Below, one piece after another: positions 20,959 through 30,547 of a stretch of DNA of 64,000 bases. The first letter of the stretch is position 1. Every line of letters begins with the position of its first letter. The position numbers were made by a program, and so were the translations under genes. Under the pieces are notes generated by a model. The model did no database searches. It saw only the letters and a list, made by a program, of their open reading frames with translations, and was not told the DNA's origin. Source of the stretch: Helichrysum umbraculigerum (Eukaryota > Streptophyta > Magnoliopsida > Asterales > Asteraceae); contig CATIUR010000001.1 in NCBI GenBank assembly GCA_949592205.1, positions 242,470,250-242,534,249 of the forward strand. The letters run 5' to 3'.

Positions 20959-23900
20959 ATGGCATCGACTTCGTCTACTGTTCAACTACCGATTGGAAAA
21001 GATCACAATATGATTGCATTCTTAATGAAACCTGCAGAGGCAAACGAGTATGTGGAAATCATTGATTTCTTTCGAGCTTCACATATTCGTCATGCTCTCA
21101 CTGTAGCACCCAGGATATCTCACGATCATATCAACAATTTCTGGGTAAATGCATCAATAGAAGAGGAACAGGGGATTAAAAGAATCGTTTCAGAAGTTAT
21201 GGATACACGTGTTGTAGTTACAGAAGCTACTGTTAGAGCTTCATTACAACTAGATGATGAGGCAGGTATAACTTCTTTAGATGATACAGTTATGTATAAT
21301 ACTTTACGATTGATGGGTTATGAGGGTTCTTTTGAAGTTTTTACTTTTCAGAAAACATTATTTTCTCATCAGTGGAGGTTTTTAATACATACGATTTTAC
21401 ACTGCTTATCATCTAAAAGATCATCGTTTGAGCAGTTTGGAAGCAACATTGCTTATGCAATTGCTTGTCTTGCAACTGGTCAAAGGTTTAATTTTTCTAA
21501 TCTGATATTTTCTGGTATGCTTAGAAACATTGAACAGCCAAAGATTAAATTTTTGATGTATCCACGTTTTGTGCAGTTGTTCTTAAATGAACAAATTTCT
21601 AACTTAACTGCACTTGAGAAAGTTATTGGTATTGTCTCTTTTAAACCAAAAGTTTTTGTAAATATGAAGAGACATACTAAATTTTCTGGGAAGGTTACAG
21701 CATTATTTTCTACAATGCTTCCTGCACCTTCCACCACAGCATCAGTACCACCAACTGATGCTGAACCAACTACTGAGAGAATGGTTCCACCCACCACTTC
21801 TCAACCCACAGTAGTTGGGGGTAATAAAAGAAAACAAGGGACCACAACAGCTAAATATTCTAGAGCCAAAAAGGCTATAAAACAGGCATCTGAGGCTGCT
21901 GCTGCTCAGGTGTCTCAGTCAAATGATTCATCACAGCAGATGATCAATGAGGAGGTAGATGATCATTCTGAGAGGGCTGCTTCTACTGCTTCTAGCCCAC
22001 TGGCAGAGCAGGACAGAAGTAACATTAATAAGACCCCATCAGAGGCAACACATGGACATGATTCTACACCTGTAGATGATCCTAGTGGTCCCAGTACCAA
22101 GAACCAAGGGGACTTTGATGATCATGCTAGGCATGAGTCAGAGTTTGATGATGTCAATGATTCACCAAAGGAGTCACATCCTGAAGGTGTTGAGGCTAGA
22201 ACTAACTTGGAATTGACGAAAATGGTTGATTATGTATGGGCTGAGTTTGTAAAGGAGAGGAAGAAGAATAAGGCTAAAGATGATATTATCACTCAGTTGC
22301 AGAGGAGAGTGCAGCAGTTGGAGAAAATTGTTATTAAATGTTTGAAGAAAGGGAGGAAATATGTGGTTCATGATACTTCTGAACCTGAGGATGCTTACCA
22401 GTTTTCACAAAATGCTTTCAAAAAAGGGGAGAAGGTTTGGACAAATTTGGGTGATAAGGTGAATAAGGAGGATAAGGTTGTGTCTGATGATGACAAAGTT
22501 GATGAAGAGATTGAAATGGAACAACCAGTGGATGATGAATTTGTGCATACACCTCCAACACCACCTACAGAGCCAGAGGTTAATGAGTCAGTGTATGAGA
22601 CAGTGGAAACAGAGATGAATGACCCAGTGGCAGATGAAAATAATTCTGAACATACTGAGGTTGTTGGGTCAGTGGAGCAGACTGTAGAGGTTGATTTGGA
22701 TGAAAAGACTGAGGAGTTAAAAATTGATGGTGATGATGATGATGAGGTGAGTAAACCAGAGATAGCAGTGGAAAAAGAAGAAGTAAAAACTGATGCTCAA
22801 CAAGTTGAAAAGACTAGGAAGAAGAGCATTCCAGTTAAAACTGCTAAGATGACTGGAACAGGAAAGAAGGTTGAAACTCCAAAGAAGAAATCTACACAAC
22901 AACCATCTTTGCCTGGATTTCAGATTAGAGAACCTGCTGCTGCTCCTGTTCAACAGAAAGAATTGCCAAAGATTGATCCAAAAGATAAGGGCAAGGGAAA
23001 ACTGGTAGAAGAACCAAAGAAGAAAAATCAAAAATCAGTGCCACCAGAAGTAACTGCACATGATACTGAATATGCTCAAAGGTTACAAGCTGAGCTAAAT
23101 GCAGAGGGATTGATTGATGTTGAGATTGAGGAAGGAAAGTTTGTGAAAATGACAAAAGAGCAAGTGGCAGAATGGGATAAATATTTGCTGAAAGAACAGA
23201 GACAGGATGATATTGAATATCTTGTTGATCAGGTTAAGAAAAAGAAAGCAGAAGAAGCAAGAAAGAAAAAGGCTGCAAAACCACCAACAAAAGCTCAAAT
23301 GAAGAAGAATTTAATTGCAAAGCTGAAAGGTGGGTATATTCCTTTGAATGCATTGAAACAGATGAGTTTAGAGAGATTGCAAGTGTTATGGGATAAAGAT
23401 GATATGAATCCTGATGTGATTGAAAAGAAAGAAAAAGAAAAGAAAGAAGCTGAAAAGGAAAGAAAAAAGGCTGAAAAAGAAAGGAAATTGAAAGAAAAGG
23501 AAGAAAAAGAAAAAAGAGAAAAGATAGAAGCTGAGAAGAGGAAGAAAGATGAACTTGAAAGAAAGAAGAGAGAGTTAGATGAAATTCCTGATAGAGAAAG
23601 AAATATTGATGAATTGAAGGAGTTTATTCTGTTACAGCCTATGGAATCTGAGGTAATTAATATTGAATTACCTGGTATCATTGATTGGTCTATTGAGCAA
23701 TTTGTTAATCATGTTAAGATTCACAAGATTAAAGTTGAAAGAGCAGATGGAAATGTATCTTGGTGGAGATCTTTTAGGGATTTAATAAAGAGGATCAGTA
23801 GGACTGATTTGATGAGAATGTATGAGATTGGGATGGAAAAGGATTTAGATTTGAAAAGGTTTGATAATCTGGTTGAAAAAGTTACATGGCATTGGATTAA

Positions 23901-24195
23901 GGCTATGTTTGAGCCAGAAGAGTTTCCATTTCAGTTTGCTACTTTTAGCAAGGTCAGAAATTGGATTTATCATGCTAAACCTGGAGTACATCAGATTGTT
24001 ATGGAGGATGCAGTGTTTATGTGGTTATTGACAGATAGATTTTATGATATAAATCTGAGATTTTTGATGGGCTTGAGAAATGCAAGGCTACAAGCTGCAG
24101 TTTTAGATGATGTAGCTCTGGAACTGGTATATATGGTGTTAAATCAGATTCATAAGAAGGAGGAGATTGATAGGAGGAAGAGAAGAAAAGACTAA
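20959..24195 (+). CDS. SIRE ORF3: 1078-residue extra protein in the env position, function unknown
   Basis: A fully open third ORF between pol and the 3' LTR, in a different frame from pol, beginning ATGGCATCG. Residues ~1-250 form a globular domain (for example EYVEIIDFFRASHIRHAL, HDHINNFWVNASIEEEQG) of a type seen in hypothetical plant transposon proteins. Residues ~255-460 are Ser/Thr/Pro/Glu-rich and ~460-640 strongly acidic. Residues ~640-770 are Lys-rich, with a long Lys/Glu coiled coil at ~770-890. The tail (~900-1078) looks globular and has several Trp. I see no signal peptide or transmembrane helix, so an envelope-like glycoprotein is unlikely. In SIRE elements this slot often holds an extra ORF of unknown role. 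A structural or nucleic-acid-binding accessory protein is a guess. Confidence 0.85.
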   Translation: MASTSSTVQLPIGKDHNMIAFLMKPAEANEYVEIIDFFRASHIRHALTVAPRISHDHINNFWVNASIEEEQGIKRIVSEVMDTRVVVTEATVRASLQLDDEAGITSLDDTVMYNTLRLMGYEGSFEVFTFQKTLFSHQWRFLIHTILHCLSSKRSSFEQFGSNIAYAIACLATGQRFNFSNLIFSGMLRNIEQPKIKFLMYPRFVQLFLNEQISNLTALEKVIGIVSFKPKVFVNMKRHTKFSGKVTALFSTMLPAPSTTASVPPTDAEPTTERMVPPTTSQPTVVGGNKRKQGTTTAKYSRAKKAIKQASEAAAAQVSQSNDSSQQMINEEVDDHSERAASTASSPLAEQDRSNINKTPSEATHGHDSTPVDDPSGPSTKNQGDFDDHARHESEFDDVNDSPKESHPEGVEARTNLELTKMVDYVWAEFVKERKKNKAKDDIITQLQRRVQQLEKIVIKCLKKGRKYVVHDTSEPEDAYQFSQNAFKKGEKVWTNLGDKVNKEDKVVSDDDKVDEEIEMEQPVDDEFVHTPPTPPTEPEVNESVYETVETEMNDPVADENNSEHTEVVGSVEQTVEVDLDEKTEELKIDGDDDDEVSKPEIAVEKEEVKTDAQQVEKTRKKSIPVKTAKMTGTGKKVETPKKKSTQQPSLPGFQIREPAAAPVQQKELPKIDPKDKGKGKLVEEPKKKNQKSVPPEVTAHDTEYAQRLQAELNAEGLIDVEIEEGKFVKMTKEQVAEWDKYLLKEQRQDDIEYLVDQVKKKKAEEARKKKAAKPPTKAQMKKNLIAKLKGGYIPLNALKQMSLERLQVLWDKDDMNPDVIEKKEKEKKEAEKERKKAEKERKLKEKEEKEKREKIEAEKRKKDELERKKRELDEIPDRERNIDELKEFILLQPMESEVINIELPGIIDWSIEQFVNHVKIHKIKVERADGNVSWWRSFRDLIKRISRTDLMRMYEIGMEKDLDLKRFDNLVEKVTWHWIKAMFEPEEFPFQFATFSKVRNWIYHAKPGVHQIVMEDAVFMWLLTDRFYDINLRFLMGLRNARLQAAVLDDVALELVYMVLNQIHKKEEIDRRKRRKD

Positions 24196-24272
24196 CAGTT
24201 TTGAAAGAATTTTGTGAAGCTTGTAATGGAGGATTAGAAGAAACTTAATGCTGTGAAGGACAGATTAAGTTT

Positions 24273-24281
24273 AGGGGGAGA
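24273..24281 (+). other. Polypurine tract of the SIRE-type element
   Basis: AGGGGGAGA sits one base before the TGTTGGG start of the 3' LTR, the expected plus-strand priming site. Confidence 0.85.
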
Positions 24282-24282
24282 T

Positions 24283-24963
24283 TGTTGGGTCAAAACTGTT
24301 TCAGGTCTGAGTTGAAGTTGTTGATGAAGACAGAGTACAAGTGATTAAAACTGTTTGTTTTGAAGGTTAAAACTGTCTTTACGAAGTTACAACTGATAGA
24401 AGAAAACTGAAGAAAAGACAAGTGTTACAACTGATTAAAGATAGATTACAACTGATAGTTATGTGTCTGTAAGTAGTTAAAATTGCTTTTGACTGTTAGT
24501 TATATATGAAACAGTTAACACTGAATATATATTTGTACTTAGTCTTATATTACAATTGAAGCAGTTACCACTGAATGTGTAACAGTTACAACTGTTTACT
24601 TCAGAATGGTAGTTTCAACTGTTTATGATTTTGTGATAAGTTTGAGTCGGTTATGGAAGTTATTATATTCCATATATGTAGGAGATTGTATAGGACTCTA
24701 TGTGATATAAATAGAGATCCTTTAGACCTAGATAGGTTAATGATTTTTGCGCAGCTTCAAGGTTTTCTGTAACCCTAATACATCAAGTGTATTCGTCTTA
24801 TATAATTAATAAGATTGAAGCTTTCGGTATATTCTTGTGTTCATCATATTAATTAATTTTCGTTGATCTTCTTAATATTATTGAGTGTGATTCCGCAACT
24901 TCTCAATAATATATTCAAAGCTTATTACATAAGATTGTTTATTAAGTTAAACAGGGACTAACA
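24283..24963 (+). repeat. SIRE-type element 3' LTR
   Basis: 681 bp, matching the 5' LTR apart from about four substitutions seen by eye. It ends ...GGGACTAACA and is followed by TSD AATTT (24964-24968). Confidence 0.93.
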
Positions 24964-24968
24964 AATTT

Positions 24969-25242
24969 AAACTTCAAATAATCGTACGTAGTACGCAATT
25001 ATAACAAAGTATTCGAAAACTTTATATATATAATTATATATATATATAATACACAATGATTATTCAATAATCACTTAGAAAAGAATCTGAAAGAACGCAG
25101 AATATCGCGTCCAAATTTTGGTGACAAAATTTTATAAACAAAGTTTTATTAGTTGCAATAAACCTTATCCATATGGGCAAAAATAATAAACGTTCAAAAA
25201 CGCCATTCGTTTGAGTTTAAAACGCATTCTACAATTAGTTGA
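24969..25242 (+). repeat. Continuation of the split LTR remnant, no gene seen
   Basis: AT-rich DNA with a TA-rich run (about 25021-25055), continuing the LTR remnant interrupted by the SIRE insertion. The right edge is uncertain. The open frame of the Ulp1-like gene begins right after an in-frame stop ending at 25242, so this remnant has probably replaced or separated upstream exons of that gene. Confidence 0.4.
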
Positions 25243-25466
25243 AACCGCACGAAAACTAGTGATTCGTTGTTTGCTGATCAGAGTTTGAGTACTGGAAGTG
25301 ATGAATGTGTTATCAATCTTGTTCATTGCACTCAGCCTGAACCTATTCCAAAGACCAGTGTTGGTGGTTCTAAAAAATTCAAATTTGAATTTCCAAAAAA
25401 TCTTCCAAAGCTGATAACTCCATTTCCAATAAGCAAGAATTTCACAACTTCAATGAATCTTATAAG
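25243..25466 (+). pseudogene. Ulp1-like gene, fragment of an exon left of the retrotransposon nest
   Basis: An open frame (for example SDECVINLVHCTQPEPIPK, KKFKFEFPKNLPKLITPF) ends in ...TTSMNLIS at the TSD ATAAG. Removing the 33.4-kb insertion and one TSD copy joins it in the same frame to the protease exons resuming at 58864. I see no ATG for this piece; its upstream exons are missing or beyond the LTR remnant. It belongs to the gene described at 58864-60292. Confidence 0.65.
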
Positions 25467-25868
25467 TATAACACCCCATATATATATATTTTTTTAAACC
25501 TGGAAGCGTTGGATAAACATGTACATATATAATACATTATCAAAGCCCTGTACTACATCGTAATACATATAATAATTACACATAAAATCAAAAGATTTTA
25601 AGTTTAGGTGTTATAAGTTACATAATCATACTTAAAACATAGTTCAAAACTATCAGAGTAATGAGTTGCCAAAACATTCTTCCAAGTCCAACTTCTTGCC
25701 ATAAGCAAATCAAAATAAACAACATGCAAGAAGTTTAAGCGGTGGGATTAGCACGAAGCTAAGTGAATAGACTTATAGCAATCAGTCTAACTTAGCAATA
25801 ATAATCAGTTTACAACAATTAGCATGGTAAACACAATATCAGAGAGGATCGGTGGTTCTTGATGTAAC
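25467..25868 (-). repeat. Tekay-like copy 2, 3' LTR, distal piece
   Basis: The end of the minus-strand 3' LTR (plus strand TATAACACCCC...), matching 56749-57145 of the other LTR. It is broken by the Athila-like element; GTAAC at 25864-25868 is that element's left TSD. Continues at 50312. Confidence 0.9.
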
Positions 25869-26365
25869 TTGATGTGACTCAAATAGTCATGTTTTTAAGG
25901 GCAATATTCCGCACTTTTTGGACGTAACTTTAGTGAAAACATTCCAAAATTATCATTATTTACTAAAATTCACTAAAGTGGTCTAAATATAGGCGTTGCT
26001 GCAAAAATCACCTAAAACGTCCAAATAACAAGCAAATCAGGGCGAATAAACGTCCACAAAATCCTCCGGCCTCATTTACCTTATATAGATCACATTCTAA
26101 CTTCATCATATGATAAAACAGGTAAAATCGAGACGGGAAAATCAAGAATCATGCAAATCGGATAAAGAACGGAGAAGACTGAGCGGTATCAGACCCTATA
26201 AAGTCATTTCGGCTATGGTTGAGCTATACACATCCAATTTCAGTGAAGTTGGCATCATTAGAAGCGTAACGGAATTACAAAGACACAGGCGAAAGAATCA
26301 GGTCAAACGGACGCATAACGAAGGAGATACGTACGTTTTAAGCAACGCACGAAATCAGACGGACA

Positions 26366-26457
26366 CCGTATACGGCCTTGGCAACCGTATACGGCCTACC
26401 TAAGACCGTATACGGCCTCATACACACCGTATACGGCCCCACCAAGGCCGTATACGG
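26366..26457. promoter_or_regulatory. Five CCGTATACGG palindromes at ~21-bp spacing, upstream of the LTR TATA box
   Basis: Perfect 10-bp palindromes start at 26366, 26385, 26406, 26427 and 26448 (spacings 19, 21, 21, 21). The array ends 79 bases before TATAAATA at 26536. Spacing of about two helical turns places all sites on one face of the DNA, suggesting a cooperative dimeric regulator. The same array occurs at 36186-36277, 46024-46115 and 48438-48529 in the other LTRs, with single sites decayed by C-to-T or G-to-A changes at CpG. Confidence 0.8.
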
Positions 26458-26535
26458 CCCCCTGCCCCCGTATCATGCTTCGTTTGCTTGTACGTGCTGT
26501 TTCGCGAGTTGTACGGCTGATTTTTGAGCTTTGCC

Positions 26536-26543
26536 TATAAATA
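26536..26543 (+). promoter_or_regulatory. TATA box of Athila-like LTR 1
   Basis: TATAAATA in GCC-TATAAATA-GGG context, conserved in all four LTRs (36357, 46195 and 48608 in the others). It is the likely Pol II start signal for genomic RNA. Confidence 0.75.
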
Positions 26544-28243
26544 GGGGGTCACCCCTCCTCATTCTACACACCTTAACACATTCACACACTCTCACATTTC
26601 TCTCATTTTCATTTCTCTCATTTTCTTTCACTTTATCTCTCTAACTTTCTCTCTCTAGCACTACTCTTAGGAGTTAGAGGAGAAAGGTTAGGGTTGAGCT
26701 TACGGTTCGAGTCTAGAGGAAGTTTTAGCTTGGTAATCTTGTTGTAACGAGTTTTTCAAGTTCAGACTATTTGTAATCCTCAGTATTACGCTGCTGTATT
26801 CCCGGTGATATCTAAACTTTACTTACTGTTATAATGCTTGTGCTTTATGTTATTTCAGTTTGTATTCTGCATATTGCCATGTTTATAGAGTAGTTTAATA
26901 TTGTGATTGTTGAAATGTAGATATTAGGAGTAGGGATGATGTTAAATTAATGTTTCATTTATACGATTGGAAATTGTTATGCTGTGTATCTGGTTAAGCT
27001 TATCCTGAATATAGATCTAGTCTCTCATCACCCTTTCCAGACTTTCACGTGACTGTTGCCCTAGGATAGGATCTGATCAACCCTAATACTATGAATATAC
27101 AGTTATCTCCAGTTACAGTATGAAACTATGAACTTTCCTTTAAAAGGCACGGTACTTCGTATAGCGTTGGAAACACCTCGTGTGGAGTACAAATACGTGG
27201 AAGCTAAGGAAATGCCATGGATTGTTTCATCGTGAATTACCTAGAAGTGATCCTTCTAGAACTGTGGTCTAGGAATCAAAGCTGTGGAAATGCTTGTTGC
27301 ACTGTACACCGTTAGTACACCTAAGATCTGGAACACTGTGGAAATGCTTAAATGCCCAGTACACGTCAGTACATCTAGGGTTTGGAACACTGTGGAAATG
27401 CCTAATTGCCCTGTACACCGTGATTATTCATAGGGATGAACGCCTGACTGTAAAGGAGGGTCTATATTTACGATGGTTAAGTAGGTGCTTCAATAGAAAC
27501 AATACAGGGTAGTGTCAATCATATACCTAGACATGCAAAACCCTAATCACACCAATAGTTTAACATACACAGGATACAATCAGTATTTGCTATAATAAAA
27601 GTAAATAGACGATTAGGTGTTAAGAAAGGTCAGTAAATACAATTGCAGTCTGTTGCCTTATGCTTGATCCCTAGAACATTTAGGGTGACTTTGTCTTAGT
27701 TAAGCAAAGGCTCAGGAGGGTTTGAAAACAGCCTGATCTGATCAGAATCATGATAACCTAGGATTCCAGTGACATATGTTTCTAGGGTTTCACCTGAACG
27801 TAGGGTCCTAGTGTTTACACCGAAAGTTTGTTTACTCTTTATCTGGTAAATCTCCAATCAATTTTATAATGAACATCATCCCGAAACCCTAATTATCCAA
27901 GTTTCAGCAATCACATCTCTACATGTCTGCTTAAACCCTAATTTCATTTCTCGTTATTTACTTTTCTGCATTTAGGATAATTATAAAACAAAACCTTCCA
28001 AAATCTATCTACCAACCCCCATCCTAATTGCGACCATAATCTTTGGTGACCCGCTTTATTTCAATTCGCTCCGATTTAAGAACAACCTCGAGTTATACTT
28101 ACTGCTTGCCCCAAGGTAGGTAGTACTTATAGTTTGAGCCCCAGCTCATATAAATTTAAAACTCACTGTCCGCCGCTTCTGTTGCTGTTGGAACAACGAC
28201 CGGAGTCAAATCCGACCGACCGATAGGAGCCGCGACAAGTTTT

Positions 28244-28261
28244 TGGCGCCGCTGCCGGGGA
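28244..28261 (+). other. Primer binding site of Athila-like copy 1 (tRNA-Asp type)
   Basis: TGGCGCCGCTGCCGGGGA begins six bases after the LTR end. This sequence is the kind complementary to plant tRNA-Asp 3' ends used by Athila/Tat-lineage Gypsy elements. It is repeated at 38078-38095 in copy 2. Confidence 0.8.
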
Positions 28262-28394
28262 AATCGTAGAGCGTTACGATTTGAAGCAGCCTTAGATATT
28301 CTAGCTTTTAGGAGATCCTTTCCAATTAGGTTTTCCCAGACTTAGTTGGTAGTTTTTTGCTTTCCTTAGAATAATTTATTTAGTTAAATTAAAA

Positions 28395-29864
28395 ATGAAA
28401 AATACAAAAACATCTTTCTATGATTCATCTCCGTCTAGCCCCATTTCTCCACTCGCCCTCAAGACGTCCAAAGAAATGATGGCCATGGATGACGCTCAGT
28501 TCTTCGCCTGCTTAGAACGAGAGTTGGAATCTGAAGTCTACTCTTCATCTTTACCCTCTTCTGAAGATATCTCCGCTAATTCAGACGATGAATCTAGAAC
28601 CATAGGGCAATTCTTTGACCTTGACTTAGGAACACATGATTCTCATCAGAAGATCTCAACTTCTGCATCTAGCATTCTAAGCTATCAGGTTATACCTGCT
28701 CCTGAGATTTCATATTCCTTTGAAAACTTCTTTCAATTCCCTGCTTCATCTGGTTTTGGTTAGAGTAACTCTGAACATCTTCAACCCTTTCGTTTTCCAC
28801 CCATTGAAGAACGTCTTCCACCCTGGGATGAAGAAGTTTACGAATACCCTTCAAAATCACCTATCTTTTTGAACCTTGTACCCGAACCTGAGTACACCAT
28901 CTATCGTGTTGTTGATAGGACTTTACCAATCAAACCTGAAGATAATATCCGCTACGTAGGTAACTCTTTTGATCCTGATAGGAGATTGGATGTTTGTCGG
29001 GCATTTGCTAGACAACTCAAAACGTATGACTTTCCTTTTTCAGTTGAACAAAGAGAAGTCACTCGTAGGATAAAGAAACATGTTGGTATTCTCCACCATC
29101 TTCCAAATCAAAAGGAGGAAGGTATCATCACACATTATCGAGAGCAAGAACTAAAGCTTAAATCAGAAATAGACCTACTAATGGACCTATTCGCCTGCAC
29201 CGATTATCAACCGGTTTCCCAAACCCTAATTAATCGTTATGTTGCGACTATGATTTATGAGCTTGAGTTCTGGATCAGCAAAGATCCCTCTATATCTCTC
29301 GTCATTTCTGATAAAATTCCATTTTTCGTTGACCCCGCTACTTATATGATTGACAAGCTGTTAGAGATATTCCCTAGAGCCACTGACGATAACATGGAAG
29401 CTACTTTCTTTGCTGGAAGGAAGGATATTAACGTCTCACTCACTTTGTTATTTGCTCAGTCAAAATTTCCTTTCACTTTTTCACAAACATCTTTAATCGA
29501 AGAAATCACGGAGTCAGTTCACACTACCACCGGAAATCCCGATTCGAGAAAAGAATGGAAATTTCAACAAACCCTAGAAATGCTTCTTCATGACTTAAAC
29601 CATATAGATGACGGATCACGAAACGGAATTTCAAACCCTAAGAAAGTTAGAAAGGAATTTAACAAGTTTATTGACAATCTTCTAGATTTAGGCAAAAATG
29701 AACGTATGTTTCTCACTGAACACGAACGATTCTCGTTACATCCCGCAGACCTAGTTGATTCTGTCATTAAGATTTTCACTTGTGACTTTATTCCTCGCTA
29801 CACTTTCCCTCAACCAAGAGCACCAAATTCACTTAAACAATTGCTCTTGGGCAATACTCAATAA
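28395..29864 (+). pseudogene. Athila-like ORF1 (copy 1), one nonsense mutation, protein family not recognised
   Basis: This is the copy of the ORF that is intact at 38224-39690. The frame opens at ATGAAAAATACAAAAAC and runs to TAA at 29864, interrupted by one TAG at 28761-28763 (copy 2 has a Glu codon). The protein (about 489 residues) has an acidic Ser-rich N-terminus, then a globular part with many aromatic residues. I see no zinc knuckle, protease or polymerase motif. It sits directly after the primer binding site, where gag normally lies. Confidence 0.75.
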
Positions 29865-29873
29865 ATTTGTCCA

Positions 29874-29923
29874 AAAGTCGAGCTACCGACTTTAACCAAG
29901 CGCTTTTTGGGAGGCAACCCAAA
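29874..29923 (+). other. Two adjacent hairpins after ORF1 (AAAGTCG...CGACTTT and TTTGGG...CCCAAA)
   Basis: The stem AAAGTCG/CGACTTT (7 bp, 6-base loop) at 29874-29893 and TTTGGG-AGGCAA-CCCAAA at 29906-29923 follow the ORF1 stop by ten bases. Both are conserved in copy 2 (39700-39719 and 39732-39749). From memory, GCGCTT..TGGGAGGCAACCCA words are a recurrent feature downstream of pol in Athila/Tat elements, so this may mark the old pol 3' border. Confidence 0.55.
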
Positions 29924-30345
29924 CTTTAGTTAATTTAGTTTTATTTTAAATATTTAGGATAAGTAATATTAGTGGTTAATTATTAAATTTAAAAGCTTGC
30001 ATTTAAAAACACAAGAAAACGTTCTTTTAAAATTTAAATTCGCGCGACACAGTAACGAATTTCAGACATTTTCAGAAAGTTCGAAAAAGTTTATTTTTAA
30101 ATTTTGAAAAATTAATTTTGAATTTGTCTTGGATTTTAAAGAACACAAAAAGATTGTCTTGTTTTAAATAAAAACGTATACGATTTCGCGTACGATTCGC
30201 AATATCTTTTCAGACTGCGCGTAAAGATTCAGAAAATTACGAACATACTTTTTAAAGTTGTTTTATTAAAAAAATTTTAACTTTGAAATTTTACTTGTAT
30301 GTTTCGTATCTTTCGCGAATTTTAAATCGCGTACGTTTGAAAGGG

Positions 30346-30352
30346 TATAAAA
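30346..30352 (+). promoter_or_regulatory. Internal TATA box and 5' leader upstream of Athila-like ORF2 (copy 1)
   Basis: TATAAAA within GGGTATAAAAGGG is followed at about +30 by CACACACACATAAGAC and a CT-rich leader (TTCATCTTCTTCCCTCTTCT). The leader continues to a splice donor-like AAG|GTAATT at 30547/30548. The pattern is that of an ordinary plant Pol II promoter and first exon, conserved in copy 2 (TATAAAAA at 40172). Confidence 0.6.
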
Positions 30353-30547
30353 GGGATTTTAGCCACACACACATAAGACAAAACATAAAAATCTTCATCT
30401 TCTTCCCTCTTCTCTCCCCCAAACCGTCGGCCACCATCACCACACCCTCAAATCTTCATTACTTCACCATTTTGCATGATTCCAAGCTCAAAATTCATCA
30501 TTTTATGATCTTTCTTGCATCCACAACATCACTACATCAAGTTTAAG

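Larger units (their letters stand above)
13162..24963 (+). mobile_element. Ty1/Copia SIRE-type LTR retrotransposon with an extra third ORF (complete)
   Basis: An 11.8-kb element with 681-bp LTRs at both ends, initiator-tRNA-Met-type primer binding site, gag, pol, a third long ORF and a polypurine tract. The 5-bp TSD AATTT is present at 13157-13161 and 24964-24968. The LTRs differ at about four positions by eye (~0.6%), so the insertion is recent. Domain order PR-INT-RT-RNase H defines Copia. The very long gag with two zinc knuckles and the extra ORF after pol match the SIRE/Maximus lineage. Gag, pol and ORF3 are each open over their full length, apart from the double stop between gag and pol. 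Confidence 0.93.
25870..28237 (+). repeat. Athila-like copy 1, 5' LTR
   Basis: 2368 bp. U3 carries five CCGTATACGG palindromes (26366-26457) upstream of a TATA box (26536-26543). A CT-rich stretch (CTCTC repeats, about 26580-26660) follows and probably lies near the start of R. Confidence 0.92.

Noticed and set aside
23295..23681. Minus-strand ORFs opposite the SIRE third ORF (21480-23681)
   Set aside because: They are complements of Lys/Glu-rich codons giving Phe/Leu/Ser-rich shadows; there is no independent support.
20959..24195. Envelope glycoprotein
   Set aside because: No signal peptide, transmembrane helix or fusion-like segment is visible; the protein is highly charged.
26366..26457. 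CRISPR-like regular repeat array
   Set aside because: Repeats are 10-bp palindromes with ~11-base spacers that are similar between copies, located in an LTR promoter of a eukaryotic genome.
28395..29864. Treating Athila-like ORF1 of copy 1 as two separate genes
   Set aside because: Both parts lie in one frame, and the single TAG at 28761 aligns with a Glu codon in copy 2.
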